This document shows positions 20,331 to 29,841 of a stretch of DNA of 64,000 nucleotides, in pieces. The notes under the pieces are model-generated. The model saw nothing but the letters and a program-made list of their open reading frames with translations, was not told the DNA's origin and did not search any database. Numbering within the stretch: position 1 is the first letter of the stretch; the number at the start of each line of letters is the position of its first letter. This DNA is from Polynucleobacter sp. UB-Tiil-W10 (GTDB lineage: Bacteria; Pseudomonadota; Gammaproteobacteria; Burkholderiales; Burkholderiaceae), in contig NZ_JACVPZ010000001.1 in NCBI RefSeq assembly GCF_018881605.1, positions 930,001-994,000 on the forward strand. Reading direction: 5' to 3'. The position numbers and the translations under genes were made by a program.

Positions 20331-20957
20331 ATGAAATTGACTTTAGCTCTCTCCAAAGGGCGCATCTTCGAAGAAACTGCAGAGATCTTATCCAAGGTCG
20401 GTATTGTGCCGCTGGAGGATCCCGAGAAGTCACGCAAACTCATTATCGAGACCACGAATCCGGATGTTCGCTTAATTATTGTGCGCGCATCAGATGTGCC
20501 AACCTATGTGCAATTTGGTGGAGCTGATTTTGGGGTCGCAGGGTTAGATGTTCTGATGGAAAAAGGTGCCGATGGTCTCTATGTGCCTTATGACTTAGAT
20601 ATCGCCAAGTGCCGCATGTCTGTTGCTGTCCGCGAGGGCTTTGATTATGCTGCGGCCGTAAAGCAAGGTTCTCGCTTAAAAGTGGCCACAAAGTACGTCA
20701 ATTGCGCCCGGGAACACTTTGCCAACAAAGGTGTGCACATCGACACGATTCAGTTATATGGGTCTATGGAGCTCGCGCCTTTGGTTGGCCTGGCAGATGC
20801 TATTGTGGACTTGGTATCCACAGGTAATACGCTAAAGGCAAATGGTTTGGTTGAGGTTGAGCCAATCGCTGATATCAGTGCTCGCTTGGTAGTGAACCAG
20901 GCTTCTTATAAGCGTAAGCGTGCTCAACTACAGCCTATTTTTGAGTTGCTGAAGTAA
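20331..20957 (+). CDS. hisG: ATP phosphoribosyltransferase, short form
   Basis: The first step of histidine synthesis, joining ATP and PRPP. At 208 aa it is the short HisG(S) form without the C-terminal regulatory domain, which normally needs HisZ; no hisZ lies in this window. Motifs seen are [12 protein letters not shown] at the N-terminus, [13 protein letters not shown], and [18 protein letters not shown] for PRPP binding. It starts 20 bp after murA and is the first his gene of the series. Confidence 0.95.
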   Translation: MKLTLALSKGRIFEETAEILSKVGIVPLEDPEKSRKLIIETTNPDVRLIIVRASDVPTYVQFGGADFGVAGLDVLMEKGADGLYVPYDLDIAKCRMSVAVREGFDYAAAVKQGSRLKVATKYVNCAREHFANKGVHIDTIQLYGSMELAPLVGLADAIVDLVSTGNTLKANGLVEVEPIADISARLVVNQASYKRKRAQLQPIFELLK

Positions 20958-20986
20958 TTAGTAAGCAGAATAGGAAGTATTAATCA

Positions 20987-22309
20987 ATGTCCACCCAAAT
21001 CAACGTTAAGCGTCTCAATAGCAAGGATGCTGGCTTCAGAGAAATTCTGTTGTCGAGTCTTTCCTTGCCAACTGCCGATGATGAGGCGATAGATGCTGCA
21101 GTAGTGAAAATTTTGGCAGCAGTAAAAGCCCAAGGTGATGAAGCGGTCCTCAGTTTTACAAAACAATTTGACCGCTTAAATGTTGCCAGTGTTTCGGATT
21201 TAGAAATTTCTCATCAAGATTTGGAGTTGGCTTACAACTCTCTATCTACAGAACAAAAAAACGCCTTGGATATTGCTGCGCAAAGAGTGCGCGCTTATCA
21301 CGAGAAGCAAAAGATTGAAGCAGGCTGCCACTCTTGGGAGTATGAAGAGCGGGATGGAACACGTCTTGGTCAAAAAGTGACTCCATTAGATCGTGTTGGT
21401 ATTTATGTGCCAGGTGGTAAAGCGGCTTACCCATCATCTGTGTTGATGAACGCCATTCCTGCAAAGGTAGCTGGTGTTGCCGAAGTCATTATGGTGGTGC
21501 CCACTCCTGATGGCGCGCGCAATCCTTTAGTCTTGGCTGCGGCATATCTCGCAGGTGTCGACCGCGTCTTTGCGATCGGTGGTGCACAGGCAGTAGGCGC
21601 CTTAGCTTACGGAACTAAAACTATTCCTTCAGTCGACAAAATTGTTGGCCCTGGTAACGCTTATGTAGCTGCAGCTAAGCGTAGGGTTTTTGGCATTGTG
21701 GGCATCGATATGATTGCAGGCCCATCTGAAATTTTGGTGCTGTGTGATGGTTCTAGTAATCCAGACTGGGTGGCTATGGACTTGTTTTCTCAGGCTGAGC
21801 ACGATGAGCAAGCGCAATCGATTTTGCTTTGTCCAGATACTGCATTCATTGAACAGGTTCAGGCAAGTATTAATAAGTTACTCCCTGAGATGCCAAGAGC
21901 AAAGGTGATTGAAGCTTCACTCACAAATCGCGCCTTACTAATTCAAGTAAAAGATATGTCAGAAGCATGTGAGATTGCTAACGCGATTGCTGCCGAGCAT
22001 TTAGAGATTTGCGCTGCTGATCCACGGAAGTGGGCGGATCAGATTCGTCATGCCGGCGCTATCTTTATGGGCAACTACACGAGCGAATCGTTGGGTGATT
22101 ATTGCGCTGGCCCTAATCACGTTTTACCGACTGCACGTACTGCACGATTCTCTTCGCCATTGGGTGTGTATGACTTCATCAAGCGCTCGAGCATGATTGA
22201 GGTAAGCGAAGCCGGTGCTCAAACTTTGGGCACAGTTGCCAGTACGCTAGCGCACGGCGAGGGCTTGCAAGCTCATGCTCGTGCAGCTGAGATGCGCCTC
22301 AAGAAGTAA
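20987..22309 (+). CDS. hisD: Histidinol dehydrogenase
   Basis: Catalyses the last two oxidations, L-histidinol to L-histidine, with NAD+ and Zn2+. Signatures are [24 protein letters not shown], the [13 protein letters not shown] loop, [14 protein letters not shown] and the [20 protein letters not shown] zinc/substrate region. 440 aa is typical. The end is unusual: the last codons AAG AAG TAA lie in a perfect 10-bp inverted repeat shared with the convergent hisC end. Confidence 0.96.
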   Translation: MSTQINVKRLNSKDAGFREILLSSLSLPTADDEAIDAAVVKILAAVKAQGDEAVLSFTKQFDRLNVASVSDLEISHQDLELAYNSLSTEQKNALDIAAQRVRAYHEKQKIEAGCHSWEYEERDGTRLGQKVTPLDRVGIYVPGGKAAYPSSVLMNAIPAKVAGVAEVIMVVPTPDGARNPLVLAAAYLAGVDRVFAIGGAQAVGALAYGTKTIPSVDKIVGPGNAYVAAAKRRVFGIVGIDMIAGPSEILVLCDGSSNPDWVAMDLFSQAEHDEQAQSILLCPDTAFIEQVQASINKLLPEMPRAKVIEASLTNRALLIQVKDMSEACEIANAIAAEHLEICAADPRKWADQIRHAGAIFMGNYTSESLGDYCAGPNHVLPTARTARFSSPLGVYDFIKRSSMIEVSEAGAQTLGTVASTLAHGEGLQAHARAAEMRLKK

Positions 22310-22326
22310 GTTCAACCTTACTTCTT
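22301..22326. repeat. Perfect inverted repeat covering both hisD and hisC stop codons
   Basis: AAGAAGTAAG (22301-22310) and CTTACTTCTT (22317-22326) are exact reverse complements with a 6-nt loop. Each arm encodes the terminal Lys-Lys-stop of its gene. No T-run follows in either direction, so a classical intrinsic terminator is not evident, although the hairpin could still stall or protect both mRNAs. Confidence 0.8.
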
Positions 22327-23400
22327 AAAAACTGAATTCAGAATTTCTTTTAAAGCAGCGACAAGTTCGCTGCTTTGTTCACCTGTGCCGATCGTAATGC
22401 GCAAGAACTCTTCTATGCGCGCAGATTTAAAGTGACGAACGATGATGCCTCGATCTCGTAGCGCTTGATATAGCTTTGCTCCAGAATGCTTTGGATGGCG
22501 AGTAAAGATAAAGTTTGCGGTCGAAGGTAGAGTCTCAAATCCCAAAGCACTCAGTTCTGCGACTAAGGTAGTGCGGGTTTGGATAACCTTGTTAGCAGTT
22601 TTCTCAAGGTGCGCCTGATCTTCAATAGCTGCTATGGCGCCGGCTTGAGCAAGACGTCCGAGTGGGTAAGAGTTAAAGCTATTTTTTACTCGCTCTAATC
22701 CTTCAATCAAATCTGGGTGACCCACAGCAAAGCCAACACGGAGACCAGCAAGGGCGCGCGATTTGGAGAGTGTATGCACGACTAAAAGATTTTCTGGGCA
22801 AGCACTGCCACGCAATAGTGGAATGCAAGACTCGGTTCCATAATCCACATAGGCTTCATCAATGACCACTACAGAATCTTTATTGTGCGAGAGTAGTGCT
22901 TCAATTTCTGAGCGAGGGATGGATCTGCCAGTTGGCGCATTGGGGTTGGGGAAAATAATTCCACCATTAGGCACTTTGTAGTCAGCAATCCTGATATCAA
23001 ATTGATCACCTAGGGCTACAGTTTTGTAGTCAATCCCAAATAGCTTGCAGTAGACGGGATAGAAGCTATAGGTAATGTCCGGAAAATGTACGGGTTTGCT
23101 TTGTTTGAGTAGTCCAGCAAATACGTGAGCCAAAACCTCATCTGAGCCGTTACCTAAAAAGACCTGTTTTGGGTCTAAGCCATGTAATTTGGCGATGGCT
23201 TGTTTGAGGGCTGCGCCTTCTGGGTCGGGATAGAGACGTAAATCTGAGTTATTTTGACTTTCAATAGCAACAAGCGCTTTTGGTGATGGGCCATAAGGAC
23301 TTTCATTGGTATTGAGTTTGACCAGCCGCTGCATTTGCGGTTGCTCCCCTGGAACATAAGGGGTTAAGGTTTTAACAACGGGGCTCCAAAAACGGCTCAT
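22318..23400 (-). CDS. hisC: Histidinol-phosphate aminotransferase
   Basis: A PLP enzyme converting imidazole acetol-phosphate and glutamate to histidinol phosphate. Motifs seen are [14 protein letters not shown] at the N-terminus, [12 protein letters not shown], the VIDEAYVDY loop, and [16 protein letters not shown] with the PLP lysine. 360 aa is normal. It is transcribed against hisD and hisB although it occupies the usual hisGDCB position, so it seems to have been flipped in place. It therefore needs its own promoter in the 116-bp gap shared with hisB (23401-23516). Confidence 0.95.
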   Translation of the reverse strand: MSRFWSPVVKTLTPYVPGEQPQMQRLVKLNTNESPYGPSPKALVAIESQNNSDLRLYPDPEGAALKQAIAKLHGLDPKQVFLGNGSDEVLAHVFAGLLKQSKPVHFPDITYSFYPVYCKLFGIDYKTVALGDQFDIRIADYKVPNGGIIFPNPNAPTGRSIPRSEIEALLSHNKDSVVVIDEAYVDYGTESCIPLLRGSACPENLLVVHTLSKSRALAGLRVGFAVGHPDLIEGLERVKNSFNSYPLGRLAQAGAIAAIEDQAHLEKTANKVIQTRTTLVAELSALGFETLPSTANFIFTRHPKHSGAKLYQALRDRGIIVRHFKSARIEEFLRITIGTGEQSSELVAALKEILNSVFKK

Positions 23401-23516
23401 GAGGGTTCTCAGGTCAAAAAACGGGATGAAAGTGTGGCAATGTCGATATTTAAATCTTCTCTAGGAATGATATTATGAGGCTTCAATCAACACTTCGCCT
23501 CGCGGCGCAATGAAGC

Positions 23517-24104
23517 ATGCGGCAAGCCGACGTTACCCGAAACACTTCGGAAACCAAAATTCAGATTTCCATCAATTTGGATGGTGCTGGCAAGGCTGAA
23601 CTAGCCTCTGGTGTTCCTTTCCTCGACCACATGTTGGATCAAATTGCCCGTCACGGCATGATCGACCTCAAAGTGGTGGCCAATGGAGATACCCATATTG
23701 ATGATCACCACACCGTTGAGGATGTGGGAATCACTCTAGGTCAAGCATTTGCAAAAGCGGTTGGCGATAAGGCTGGCATTACTCGATATGGCCATTCTTA
23801 TGTTCCTCTCGATGAAACCCTTTCTCGTGTTGTGATTGATTTCTCGGGTCGTCCAGGCTTGGAATTTAACGTTCCGTTTACCCGCGCTCGTGTAGGTGAC
23901 TTTGATGTCGATCTCAGCATCGAGTTCTTCCGTGGTTTTGTGAACCATGCCGGAGTAACTTTGCATATTGATAATTTGCGCGGTATTAATGCACATCATC
24001 AGATCGAAACTGTATTTAAGGCTTTTGGCCGTGCATTGCGTATGGCTTTGGCTGTCGACCCTCGTGCTTCTGGCTCCATTCCTTCAACCAAAGGCAGCCT
24101 CTAA
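23517..24104 (+). CDS. hisB: Imidazoleglycerol-phosphate dehydratase
   Basis: A monofunctional 195-aa dehydratase (no phosphatase domain). The metal-binding motifs are [13 protein letters not shown] and [16 protein letters not shown], with a second pair near the C-terminus ([19 protein letters not shown]). The [15 protein letters not shown] start agrees with related proteins. It lies divergent from hisC, so transcription from hisG cannot be a simple sense read-through. The promoter is not obvious; TATTAT at 23471-23476 is a weak -10 candidate. Confidence 0.95.
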   Translation: MRQADVTRNTSETKIQISINLDGAGKAELASGVPFLDHMLDQIARHGMIDLKVVANGDTHIDDHHTVEDVGITLGQAFAKAVGDKAGITRYGHSYVPLDETLSRVVIDFSGRPGLEFNVPFTRARVGDFDVDLSIEFFRGFVNHAGVTLHIDNLRGINAHHQIETVFKAFGRALRMALAVDPRASGSIPSTKGSL

Positions 24105-24153
24105 TCTAGATTTTCTAGTTGCCCGTTAGATAACAGCAAAGATAGGCTATATT

Positions 24154-24816
24154 TTGGCGCAAACCATTGCGATCGTGGATTATGGAATGGGTAACCTCCG
24201 TTCTGTGTATCAGGCATTTCATCATGTCGCACCCAATGACACTGTATTGATCGCGCATCATCCAGAGCAGATTCGTTCGGCTGATCGCGTTGTGCTTCCA
24301 GGTCAAGGCGCTATGCCCGACTGCATGAAACACCTTGAGGAATCTGGCTTATTGGAGGCTTTACTAGAGGCATCTAAAAACAAACCCCTTTTAGGTGTTT
24401 GCGTTGGTGAGCAAATGTTATTTGATCAAAGCGCTGAAGTACGCACCAGCGGAAGCGATCAATGGACTCCATGTTTGGGCTTGATTCCTGGTGAGGTGCG
24501 TCGTTTTGATTTGGCGGGTAAGAAGCAGCCTGATGGGTCTGCCTATAAAGTACCCCACATGGGCTGGAATCAAGTGCGCCAAGACTATAAGCACCCACTT
24601 TGGGATGGCATTCCAGATTTGACTAGTTTTTATTTTGTGCACAGTTACTATGTTGTGCCGCAGCGCAATGAAGACATTGCTGGCTCTACTGAATATGGCA
24701 CTTGGTTTACTTCTGCGGTGAGCCGAGATAATATTTTTGCTACACAATTCCATCCAGAAAAAAGTGCAGAATACGGATTAAAGCTTTATAAAAACTTTGT
24801 TTCTTGGCAACCTTAA
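24154..24816 (+). CDS. hisH: Imidazole glycerol phosphate synthase, glutaminase subunit
   Basis: A class-I glutamine amidotransferase that supplies ammonia to His[12 protein letters not shown] is at the N-terminus, the nucleophile Cys lies in [12 protein letters not shown], and His/Glu lie in TQFHPEKS. It uses a TTG start at 24154; TATATT overlaps the start region, and no better ATG precedes the conserved N-terminus. 220 aa. It is followed 21 bp later by hisA. Confidence 0.94.
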   Translation: MAQTIAIVDYGMGNLRSVYQAFHHVAPNDTVLIAHHPEQIRSADRVVLPGQGAMPDCMKHLEESGLLEALLEASKNKPLLGVCVGEQMLFDQSAEVRTSGSDQWTPCLGLIPGEVRRFDLAGKKQPDGSAYKVPHMGWNQVRQDYKHPLWDGIPDLTSFYFVHSYYVVPQRNEDIAGSTEYGTWFTSAVSRDNIFATQFHPEKSAEYGLKLYKNFVSWQP

Positions 24817-24837
24817 TTAATTTGATTACTCTTTGCT

Positions 24838-25599
24838 ATGCTGCTGATTCCCGCAATTGATCTAAAAGACGGCCACTGTGTTCGACTCGAACAAGGTGAT
24901 ATGGATAGGGCCACAGTTTTTTCTGAAGACCCCGGTGCAATGGCGGCTCATTGGATTAGCAAAGGCGCGCGACGTCTGCATTTAGTTGATCTCAATGGCG
25001 CATTTGCTGGCAAGCTCAAAAATGAGTCCGCAATTAAATCTATTCTCAAAGCTGTGGGCGATGAGATCCCTGTTCAACTGGGTGGCGGGATTCGTGATCT
25101 TGAAACCATTGAGCGTTTGTTGGATGACGGCATCAGCACAGTCATTATTGGTACTGCGGCAGTGAAGAATCCGGGCTTTGTGCAAGACGCCTGTACTGCA
25201 TTCCCAGGGCATGTGATGGTTGGCTTGGATGCGCGTGATGGCAAGGTGGCTACTGACGGCTGGAGCAAGATTACTGGCCATGAAGTTATCGACCTCGCTA
25301 AGAAATTTGAAGATTGGGGTGTAGAAGCCATCATATATACCGACATTGGTCGTGATGGCATGCTCAAGGGTGTGAATATTGATGCTACTGTGAAGTTGGC
25401 TCGGGCAATTCGTATACCTGTGATTGCAAGTGGCGGACTCTCAAACAATCAAGATATTGATGCGCTATGTAAGGCTGAAGAAGAGGGTGTTATGGGCGTG
25501 ATTGCTGGCCGCTCCATTTATGCTGGCGATCTTGATCTTGCTGCCGCTCAAAAATATGCCGATGAGTTAACGCTCAAATACGCCAAGAAAATTATCTAG
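24838..25599 (+). CDS. hisA: ProFAR isomerase
   Basis: A TIM-barrel isomerase opening the ribose of ProFAR to PRFAR. It has [20 protein letters not shown] at the N-terminus with the catalytic Asp8-type residue, the [14 protein letters not shown] phosphate-binding loop, and a second catalytic Asp in TDIGRDGM. 253 aa. The stop TAG shares its last base with the GTG start of hisF, so translation is likely coupled. Confidence 0.95.
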   Translation: MLLIPAIDLKDGHCVRLEQGDMDRATVFSEDPGAMAAHWISKGARRLHLVDLNGAFAGKLKNESAIKSILKAVGDEIPVQLGGGIRDLETIERLLDDGISTVIIGTAAVKNPGFVQDACTAFPGHVMVGLDARDGKVATDGWSKITGHEVIDLAKKFEDWGVEAIIYTDIGRDGMLKGVNIDATVKLARAIRIPVIASGGLSNNQDIDALCKAEEEGVMGVIAGRSIYAGDLDLAAAQKYADELTLKYAKKII

Positions 25600-26357
25600 T
25601 GTTAACCAAGCGAATTATTCCTTGCCTCGATGTCACTGCGGGGCGCGTCGTTAAGGGTGTAAATTTTGTAGGCTTACGTGATGCAGGCGACCCTGTAGAA
25701 ATCGCTAAGCGTTATGACACACAAGGTGCAGACGAACTCACTTTTTTAGATATCACCGCAACATCTGATGGGCGCGATCTTATTTTGCACATCATTGAAG
25801 ATGTGGCATCACAAGTATTTATTCCCTTGACTGTTGGTGGTGGTGTACGTGCTGTTGCTGATGTTCGGCGACTATTGAATGCTGGCGCAGATAAGGTGAG
25901 CATGAATTCTTCTGCTGTTGCTAATCCTGATTTAGTTTCTGATGCGGCTGCATACTACGGTTCTCAATGCATTGTGGTGGCGATTGATGCCAAGCAAACA
26001 GAGGCTGGTAACTGGGAGGTGTTTACCCATGGTGGCAGAACGGCTACAGGTATGGATGTAGTCGAGTGGGCCAAGGAGGTTGCCAAGCGCGGCGCTGGTG
26101 AAATTCTATTGACCAGTATGAATCGTGATGGCAGTAAAGACGGTTTTGACTTACCTTTAACAGCCGCCGTGAGTGATGCAGTTTCTGTGCCAGTGATTGC
26201 TTCTGGCGGTGTTGGCAATTTACAGCATTTAGTTGATGGCATTACTAAGGGGCATGCAGATGCCGTTTTGGCTGCCAGCATTTTTCACTATGGCGAGTAC
26301 ACCGTAGGCCAGGCAAAAGAATATATGGCTGCTCAAGGAATTCCGGTTCGGATTTAA
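25599..26357 (+). CDS. hisF: Imidazole glycerol phosphate synthase, cyclase subunit
   Basis: A TIM-barrel partner of HisH that makes IGP and AICAR. It shows [18 protein letters not shown] with the catalytic Asp, [11 protein letters not shown], the [25 protein letters not shown] phosphate loop and [15 protein letters not shown] with the second Asp. GTG start at 25599 overlaps the hisA stop. After its stop only 9 bp remain before the convergent hicB stop. The usual next gene, hisI, is displaced by hicAB. Confidence 0.95.
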   Translation: MLTKRIIPCLDVTAGRVVKGVNFVGLRDAGDPVEIAKRYDTQGADELTFLDITATSDGRDLILHIIEDVASQVFIPLTVGGGVRAVADVRRLLNAGADKVSMNSSAVANPDLVSDAAAYYGSQCIVVAIDAKQTEAGNWEVFTHGGRTATGMDVVEWAKEVAKRGAGEILLTSMNRDGSKDGFDLPLTAAVSDAVSVPVIASGGVGNLQHLVDGITKGHADAVLAASIFHYGEYTVGQAKEYMAAQGIPVRI

Positions 26358-26366
26358 TCAGAGTTT

Positions 26367-26759
26367 TTAAGCGCTGATCGCCATATGGGCAATAAAAGCA
26401 GATCGATTCTCGCCGGCTGATTTCGCCTTGGCATCTAATCTTGCTAAGACTCTTTTTGGCAAAGAGATATTTACCCTCTCGATATCGTCTGATAGTAAGG
26501 CCGGGTCAATCTCGGCAATTGCCCAGATGTATCCCTTGAAATCTTTCTTCTTTTGTAGATCGGTAATGGAGCTGGGCTTCGGTATATCTTCGCCAGCATC
26601 TAAAGCTGACTCAATCCAAATCTCAATAGCTTCTTTAGTATTTTCAATAGCCTCATCGATTCCGCTATCTGCGGCTGAAAAACATCCTGGCAAATCAGGA
26701 ACTATTACACCCCATGCCAACTTATCGTTACCCGGCTCAATCGCAATTGGATATTTCAT
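26367..26759 (-). CDS. hicB: HicB-family antitoxin
   Basis: A 130-aa antitoxin. The N-terminal partial RNase-H-like HicB domain shows VPDLPGCFSAADSGIDEAIENTKEAIEIW (about 20-48), and the C-terminal ribbon-helix-helix-type DNA-binding segment reads ERVNISLPKRVLARLDAKAKSAGENRSAFI (about 93-122). HicB neutralises HicA and usually represses the operon. It lies 10 bp downstream of hicA, opposite in direction to the his genes. Its stop faces the hisF stop. Confidence 0.9.
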   Translation of the reverse strand: MKYPIAIEPGNDKLAWGVIVPDLPGCFSAADSGIDEAIENTKEAIEIWIESALDAGEDIPKPSSITDLQKKKDFKGYIWAIAEIDPALLSDDIERVNISLPKRVLARLDAKAKSAGENRSAFIAHMAISA

Positions 26760-26769
26760 TGTGATACCT

Positions 26770-26952
26770 CTATTTAATTCCTGCTTGTTTCAGTAGCTTT
26801 TGAACTAATCCAACCCCTAAATCCTTTTTGGGGTGAGGAACGGTAATGTGCCCAACTCTCAGGGGATGATTAAAAACATGATGAGAGCCTTTTGAGTTCC
26901 GCAACACCCAACCATTTTTTTCTAACGCTTTAATTAATTCTTTGCTATTCAT
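26770..26952 (-). CDS. hicA: HicA-family mRNA interferase toxin
   Basis: A 60-aa dsRBD-like toxin that cleaves mRNA. The conserved MNSKELIKALEKNGW N-terminus is followed by GSHHVF with the catalytic His (H24) and the VPHPKKDLGVGLVQKLLKQAGI end. It appears intact. The order toxin then antitoxin is usual for hicAB. Its start is only 3 bp from a palindrome that also contains the -10, so HicB repression at that site is likely. Confidence 0.92.
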   Translation of the reverse strand: MNSKELIKALEKNGWVLRNSKGSHHVFNHPLRVGHITVPHPKKDLGVGLVQKLLKQAGIK

Positions 26953-26955
26953 CTA

Positions 26956-26970
26956 AGAATTATAAATTCT
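26956..26970 (-). promoter_or_regulatory. hicAB operator/promoter palindrome
   Basis: AGAATT and AATTCT flank a 3-bp centre, giving a 15-bp palindrome. On the minus strand it contains TATAAT, 6 nt upstream of the hicA ATG. A TTGTGT lies 19 bp further upstream as a possible -35. The overlap of palindrome and -10 is what an autorepressed ribbon-helix-helix operator would show. The mRNA would be nearly leaderless. Confidence 0.55.
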
Positions 26971-27087
26971 ATACACATCATACACACAAATGGGAGAAGT
27001 GTCCATGTGCTTAGGTAGGTTATTTCCTTAAGTCGTGGACGAAAGCTTATTTGGATGGCCCCCAACAATTCTGTCAAAATCAAACAA

Positions 27088-27477
27088 ATGTCAGATATGA
27101 ATAAAAACTCACAAAACCAATCTTTATTAGAGGCAGTAACTTGGAATGATCAAGGTCTCGTCCCGGTCATTGCGCAGGAAGTAGGAAGCGGTGATGTGCT
27201 GATGATGGCCTGGATGAATCGAGATGCTCTTTTAGAAACTTTGCGTTTGGGTGAGGCAGTCTATTGGACTCGCTCTAGACAAAAGTTATGGCACAAGGGG
27301 GAAGAGTCCGGCCATACCCAAAAAGTAAAGGAAATCCGCTTAGATTGCGACGGCGATACCATTTTGCTGATGGTTGAGCAAAAAGATGGGATAGCTTGCC
27401 ATACGGGCGAGCACAGCTGCTTCTTTATGGAATGGGATGCAGTAAGTTCAAATTGGCGCAGGATCAGCAAAGCCTGA
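27088..27477 (+). CDS. hisI: Phosphoribosyl-AMP cyclohydrolase
   Basis: Opens the adenine ring of PR-AMP; a Zn2+/Mg2+ enzyme. Motifs seen are [39 protein letters not shown], the metal-binding LDCDGDTIL and the [16 protein letters not shown] cysteines. The open frame reaches ATG 27055; ATG 27088 or 27097 fits family length better, but no Shine-Dalgarno sequence decides. It is separated from hisF by hicAB and from hisE by vapBC. HisI and HisE are separate proteins here. Confidence 0.93.
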   Translation: MSDMNKNSQNQSLLEAVTWNDQGLVPVIAQEVGSGDVLMMAWMNRDALLETLRLGEAVYWTRSRQKLWHKGEESGHTQKVKEIRLDCDGDTILLMVEQKDGIACHTGEHSCFFMEWDAVSSNWRRISKA

Positions 27478-27527
27478 CTTAAGTAATTATTTTTAGCCTT
27501 TATTTACTCTTTGCGATGGTTTAGAAT

Positions 27528-27549
27528 GGTATATACTTTGATATATACC
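27528..27549 (+). promoter_or_regulatory. vapBC operator inverted repeat
   Basis: GGTATATA (27528-27535) and TATATACC (27542-27549) form a perfect 8-bp dyad with 6 bp between. A -10-like TATACT lies inside it (27532-27537), with TTGCGA at 27511-27516 as a possible -35 (15-bp spacing). The Shine-Dalgarno AAGGAG follows directly (27550-27555), 8 nt before the vapB ATG. VapBC complexes usually bind such dyads to autorepress. Confidence 0.7.
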
Positions 27550-27563
27550 AAGGAGCCAGAATA

Positions 27564-27824
27564 ATGAGTCAATTAGCAAAAGTCTTCATGAATGGGCGCA
27601 GTCAGGCAATACGCCTCCCCGCAGCATTTCGTTTCGAGGAAAAAGAGGTATTCATACGGCGCGATGTGAATACTGGCGATTTAATTCTCTCTAGAAGACC
27701 TGAAAATTGGGATAGTTTTTTCTTGGCGCTTGAGAGTGCGGATGTTCCGGCAGATTTCTTAAGCTCTGAAGATCGAAATCAAACCCTGCAAGAGCGAGAT
27801 CCTTTTGACGGGGTGAATGAGTAA
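27564..27824 (+). CDS. vapB: VapB-family antitoxin (SpoVT/AbrB-like)
   Basis: An 86-aa antitoxin with an AbrB/MazE-type swapped-hairpin N-terminus (AKVFMNGRSQAIRLPAAFRF, about 5-24) and an acidic, toxin-wrapping C-terminus ending in DPFDGVNE. A strong AAGGAG Shine-Dalgarno sequence precedes it. The stop shares one base with the vapC start (TAATG), the usual coupled arrangement. Confidence 0.92.
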   Translation: MSQLAKVFMNGRSQAIRLPAAFRFEEKEVFIRRDVNTGDLILSRRPENWDSFFLALESADVPADFLSSEDRNQTLQERDPFDGVNE

Positions 27825-28219
27825 TGAGATATATGCTGGATACCAATACCGTCAGCAGTCTCATTAAGAAAAATCCAGCAGTAAGTAGGAGAATTGCAAG
27901 CTTTCCGATGGAAAGACTATGCTTATCGGTAATTTCTGAAGGTGAGATTCTCTATGGGTTGGCAAAAAAGCCGAATGCAAGAAACCTTCATGTAGCCGTA
28001 CAAGAGTTTTTAAAGCGGGTGGATGTTTTGGTTTGGGATACTAATGTGGCTGAGCATTATGGTGTTTTGAGAGCCGAGCTGGAGGCCAGCGGTAATGTAC
28101 TGGGCTCTCTAGACATGCAAATTGCAGCACATGCTTCTCAGCTTGGGGCAGTTCTGGTGACGAATGATCAGGCCTTTAAAAGAATTAAGAAGCTAAAGGT
28201 GGAGGATTGGACTGTATAG
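27824..28219 (+). CDS. vapC: VapC-family PIN-domain ribonuclease toxin
   Basis: A 131-aa PIN domain with all four acidic residues: D6 (MLDTN), E39/E41 (SEGEILYG), D97 ([11 protein letters not shown]) and D115 (TNDQAF). The toxin therefore looks catalytically intact. VapC proteins cleave tRNA or rRNA. Only 16 bp separate it from hisE, so hisE is likely read on vapBC mRNA or on a hisI-vapBC-hisE mRNA. Confidence 0.93.
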   Translation: MRYMLDTNTVSSLIKKNPAVSRRIASFPMERLCLSVISEGEILYGLAKKPNARNLHVAVQEFLKRVDVLVWDTNVAEHYGVLRAELEASGNVLGSLDMQIAAHASQLGAVLVTNDQAFKRIKKLKVEDWTV

Positions 28220-28235
28220 TCTGAAAAACATATTA

Positions 28236-28637
28236 ATGGACAAAATGCTTAATTCAGGGAAGAAAATAGATGCTGCTTTGACCCATTTAGCCGATGTAGT
28301 GGATCAACGTCGTGATGCGTTTAAGGCGGGTAAAGCAGACCCCAAGACCTCCTATACCGCCTTACTCTTTTCTAAGGGCGATGATGGAATCTTGAAAAAG
28401 ATTGGCGAGGAAGCGACTGAAGCAGTGATGGCAGCAAAAGATGCGCGCAACTCCAATTTGGCGCCTGAGCAGCAAAAGTTGCTAGTGGGCGAAATGGCCG
28501 ACTTATGGTTCCATTGCCTGATTGCCCTGTCCCAATTTAATTTACGCCCGGAAGATGTGATTGCTGAACTCGATCGTCGTTTGGGAACTTCGGGTATCGA
28601 AGAAAAGGCCGCTAGAAAAGCGGCCGGTAAAGAATAA
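28236..28637 (+). CDS. hisE: Phosphoribosyl-ATP pyrophosphatase
   Basis: An all-alpha NTP-PPase of 133 aa that hydrolyses PR-ATP to PR-AMP. The motifs [16 protein letters not shown] and [13 protein letters not shown] hold the metal-binding Glu/Asp residues. The start may be ATG 28236 or 28245. It follows vapC by 16 bp and has no obvious promoter of its own. HinT follows after 35 bp. Confidence 0.93.
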   Translation: MDKMLNSGKKIDAALTHLADVVDQRRDAFKAGKADPKTSYTALLFSKGDDGILKKIGEEATEAVMAAKDARNSNLAPEQQKLLVGEMADLWFHCLIALSQFNLRPEDVIAELDRRLGTSGIEEKAARKAAGKE

Positions 28638-28672
28638 GCCCGGTATAGCACCAGAATAACTACGGAATAAGC

Positions 28673-29029
28673 ATGTCTCACGACCCTAATTGCCTGTTTT
28701 GCAAGATTTCACAAGGTTTGATTCCTTCCCAAAAGATTTATGAGGATGAGGAAATCTACGTATTTAAAGATATCAACCCAGCAGCACCAATCCATTTTTT
28801 AATGATTCCTAAAAAACATATACCCATGTTGGAGTCTGCGGAAAGCGTAGATGCCCCTTTGCTAGGTAGAATGATGGAATTAGCACCCCGTCTTGCCAAA
28901 GAGCAGGGCTGTCGTCCTGGTAAGGATGGTGGCTTTAGGTTGATGGTGAACAATGGTGCGGATGGTGGGCAGGAGGTTTATCACTTGCATTTACATGTGA
29001 TGGGCGGTCCCCGCCCCTGGAAAAAATAA
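28673..29029 (+). CDS. hinT: HIT-family purine nucleoside phosphoramidase (HinT-like)
   Basis: A 118-aa HIT protein with the [10 protein letters not shown]-terminus, [20 protein letters not shown] and the histidine triad HLHLHVMGG at the C-terminus. HinT-type enzymes hydrolyse AMP-N bonds. It lies between hisE and tatA, the conserved Burkholderiales position, and probably belongs to the same transcript. Confidence 0.93.
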   Translation: MSHDPNCLFCKISQGLIPSQKIYEDEEIYVFKDINPAAPIHFLMIPKKHIPMLESAESVDAPLLGRMMELAPRLAKEQGCRPGKDGGFRLMVNNGADGGQEVYHLHLHVMGGPRPWKK

Positions 29030-29045
29030 TCCAAGGAGATTAAAA

Positions 29046-29279
29046 ATGGGTTCATTTAGTATTTGGCATTGGTTAATTGTGTTGGTTATCGTGATGTTGG
29101 TATTCGGTACCAAAAAATTGCGCAACATCGGACAAGATCTGGGCGGTGCTGTTAAAGGCTTTAAAGATGGTATGAAAACCTCTGAAGAGCCAACAGAAAA
29201 AGCTAAGGATCAAATCCAACAAAGTTCTGAGGCAGCAGAAAAGACTGTTGATGTTCAGGCTAAAGACGTAAATAAATAA
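29046..29279 (+). CDS. tatA: Twin-arginine translocase subunit TatA
   Basis: A 77-aa TatA with one N-terminal helix ([16 protein letters not shown]), the [25 protein letters not shown] amphipathic helix and a charged tail. AAGGAG lies before the ATG. TatA oligomers form the translocation path for folded twin-arginine proteins. tatB and tatC follow. Confidence 0.95.
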   Translation: MGSFSIWHWLIVLVIVMLVFGTKKLRNIGQDLGGAVKGFKDGMKTSEEPTEKAKDQIQQSSEAAEKTVDVQAKDVNK

Positions 29280-29331
29280 CAAATAACTGAAGCGCGATAG
29301 AAACTCATGCAGCTTTTAAACGACTGGTTAA

Positions 29332-29808
29332 ATGATTGATCTCGGAGTTTCAAAGCTTGCGCTGATTGCTGTGGTTGCTTTGGTTGTCGTTGGACCAGAG
29401 CGCTTGCCAAAGGTAGCGCGTATGGCCGGTAATTTATTTGGGCGCGCGCAACGCTATATGGCTGACGTCAAATCTGAAGTCAATCGCCAAATGGAAGTGG
29501 AAGAATTTAAAAAGTTTCGTGAAGAAACTGCCGCCACTCTTAAAGAGGTTGAAAACAGTATTGGTTCGACGGTTCAAGAGGCTGGTGCCAACTTAAGTGA
29601 TCAAGCGGATATCTTTGAGACTAGTTTTGAAAAGCCACCGCTTAACGAAAAAGAGGTGCTTCGTAAAAGTCAGCGCCAAGGCCGTAATAGCTGGGGCGTA
29701 CGCCGTGCTGCAAGGCCAGTTTGGTTTAAACGGTCTGCAGGTATTCGCACTCGCGTGCAATCTGGTGCAGCCAGAATGAAACGCTTTCATCACAGCGCTA
29801 GTAAATAA
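29332..29808 (+). CDS. tatB: Twin-arginine translocase subunit TatB
   Basis: A 158-aa protein beginning MIDLGVSKLALIAVVALVVVGPERLPK, the TatB version of the Tat helix with the conserved Glu and the GPERLP turn. A long amphipathic and coiled region follows, then a very basic C-terminus. TatB with TatC recognises signal peptides. It lies 52 bp after tatA and 33 bp before tatC. Confidence 0.94.
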   Translation: MIDLGVSKLALIAVVALVVVGPERLPKVARMAGNLFGRAQRYMADVKSEVNRQMEVEEFKKFREETAATLKEVENSIGSTVQEAGANLSDQADIFETSFEKPPLNEKEVLRKSQRQGRNSWGVRRAARPVWFKRSAGIRTRVQSGAARMKRFHHSASK

Positions 29809-29841
29809 TAGTAAAAAGCAAAAGAATAAAAAAATCTACGC

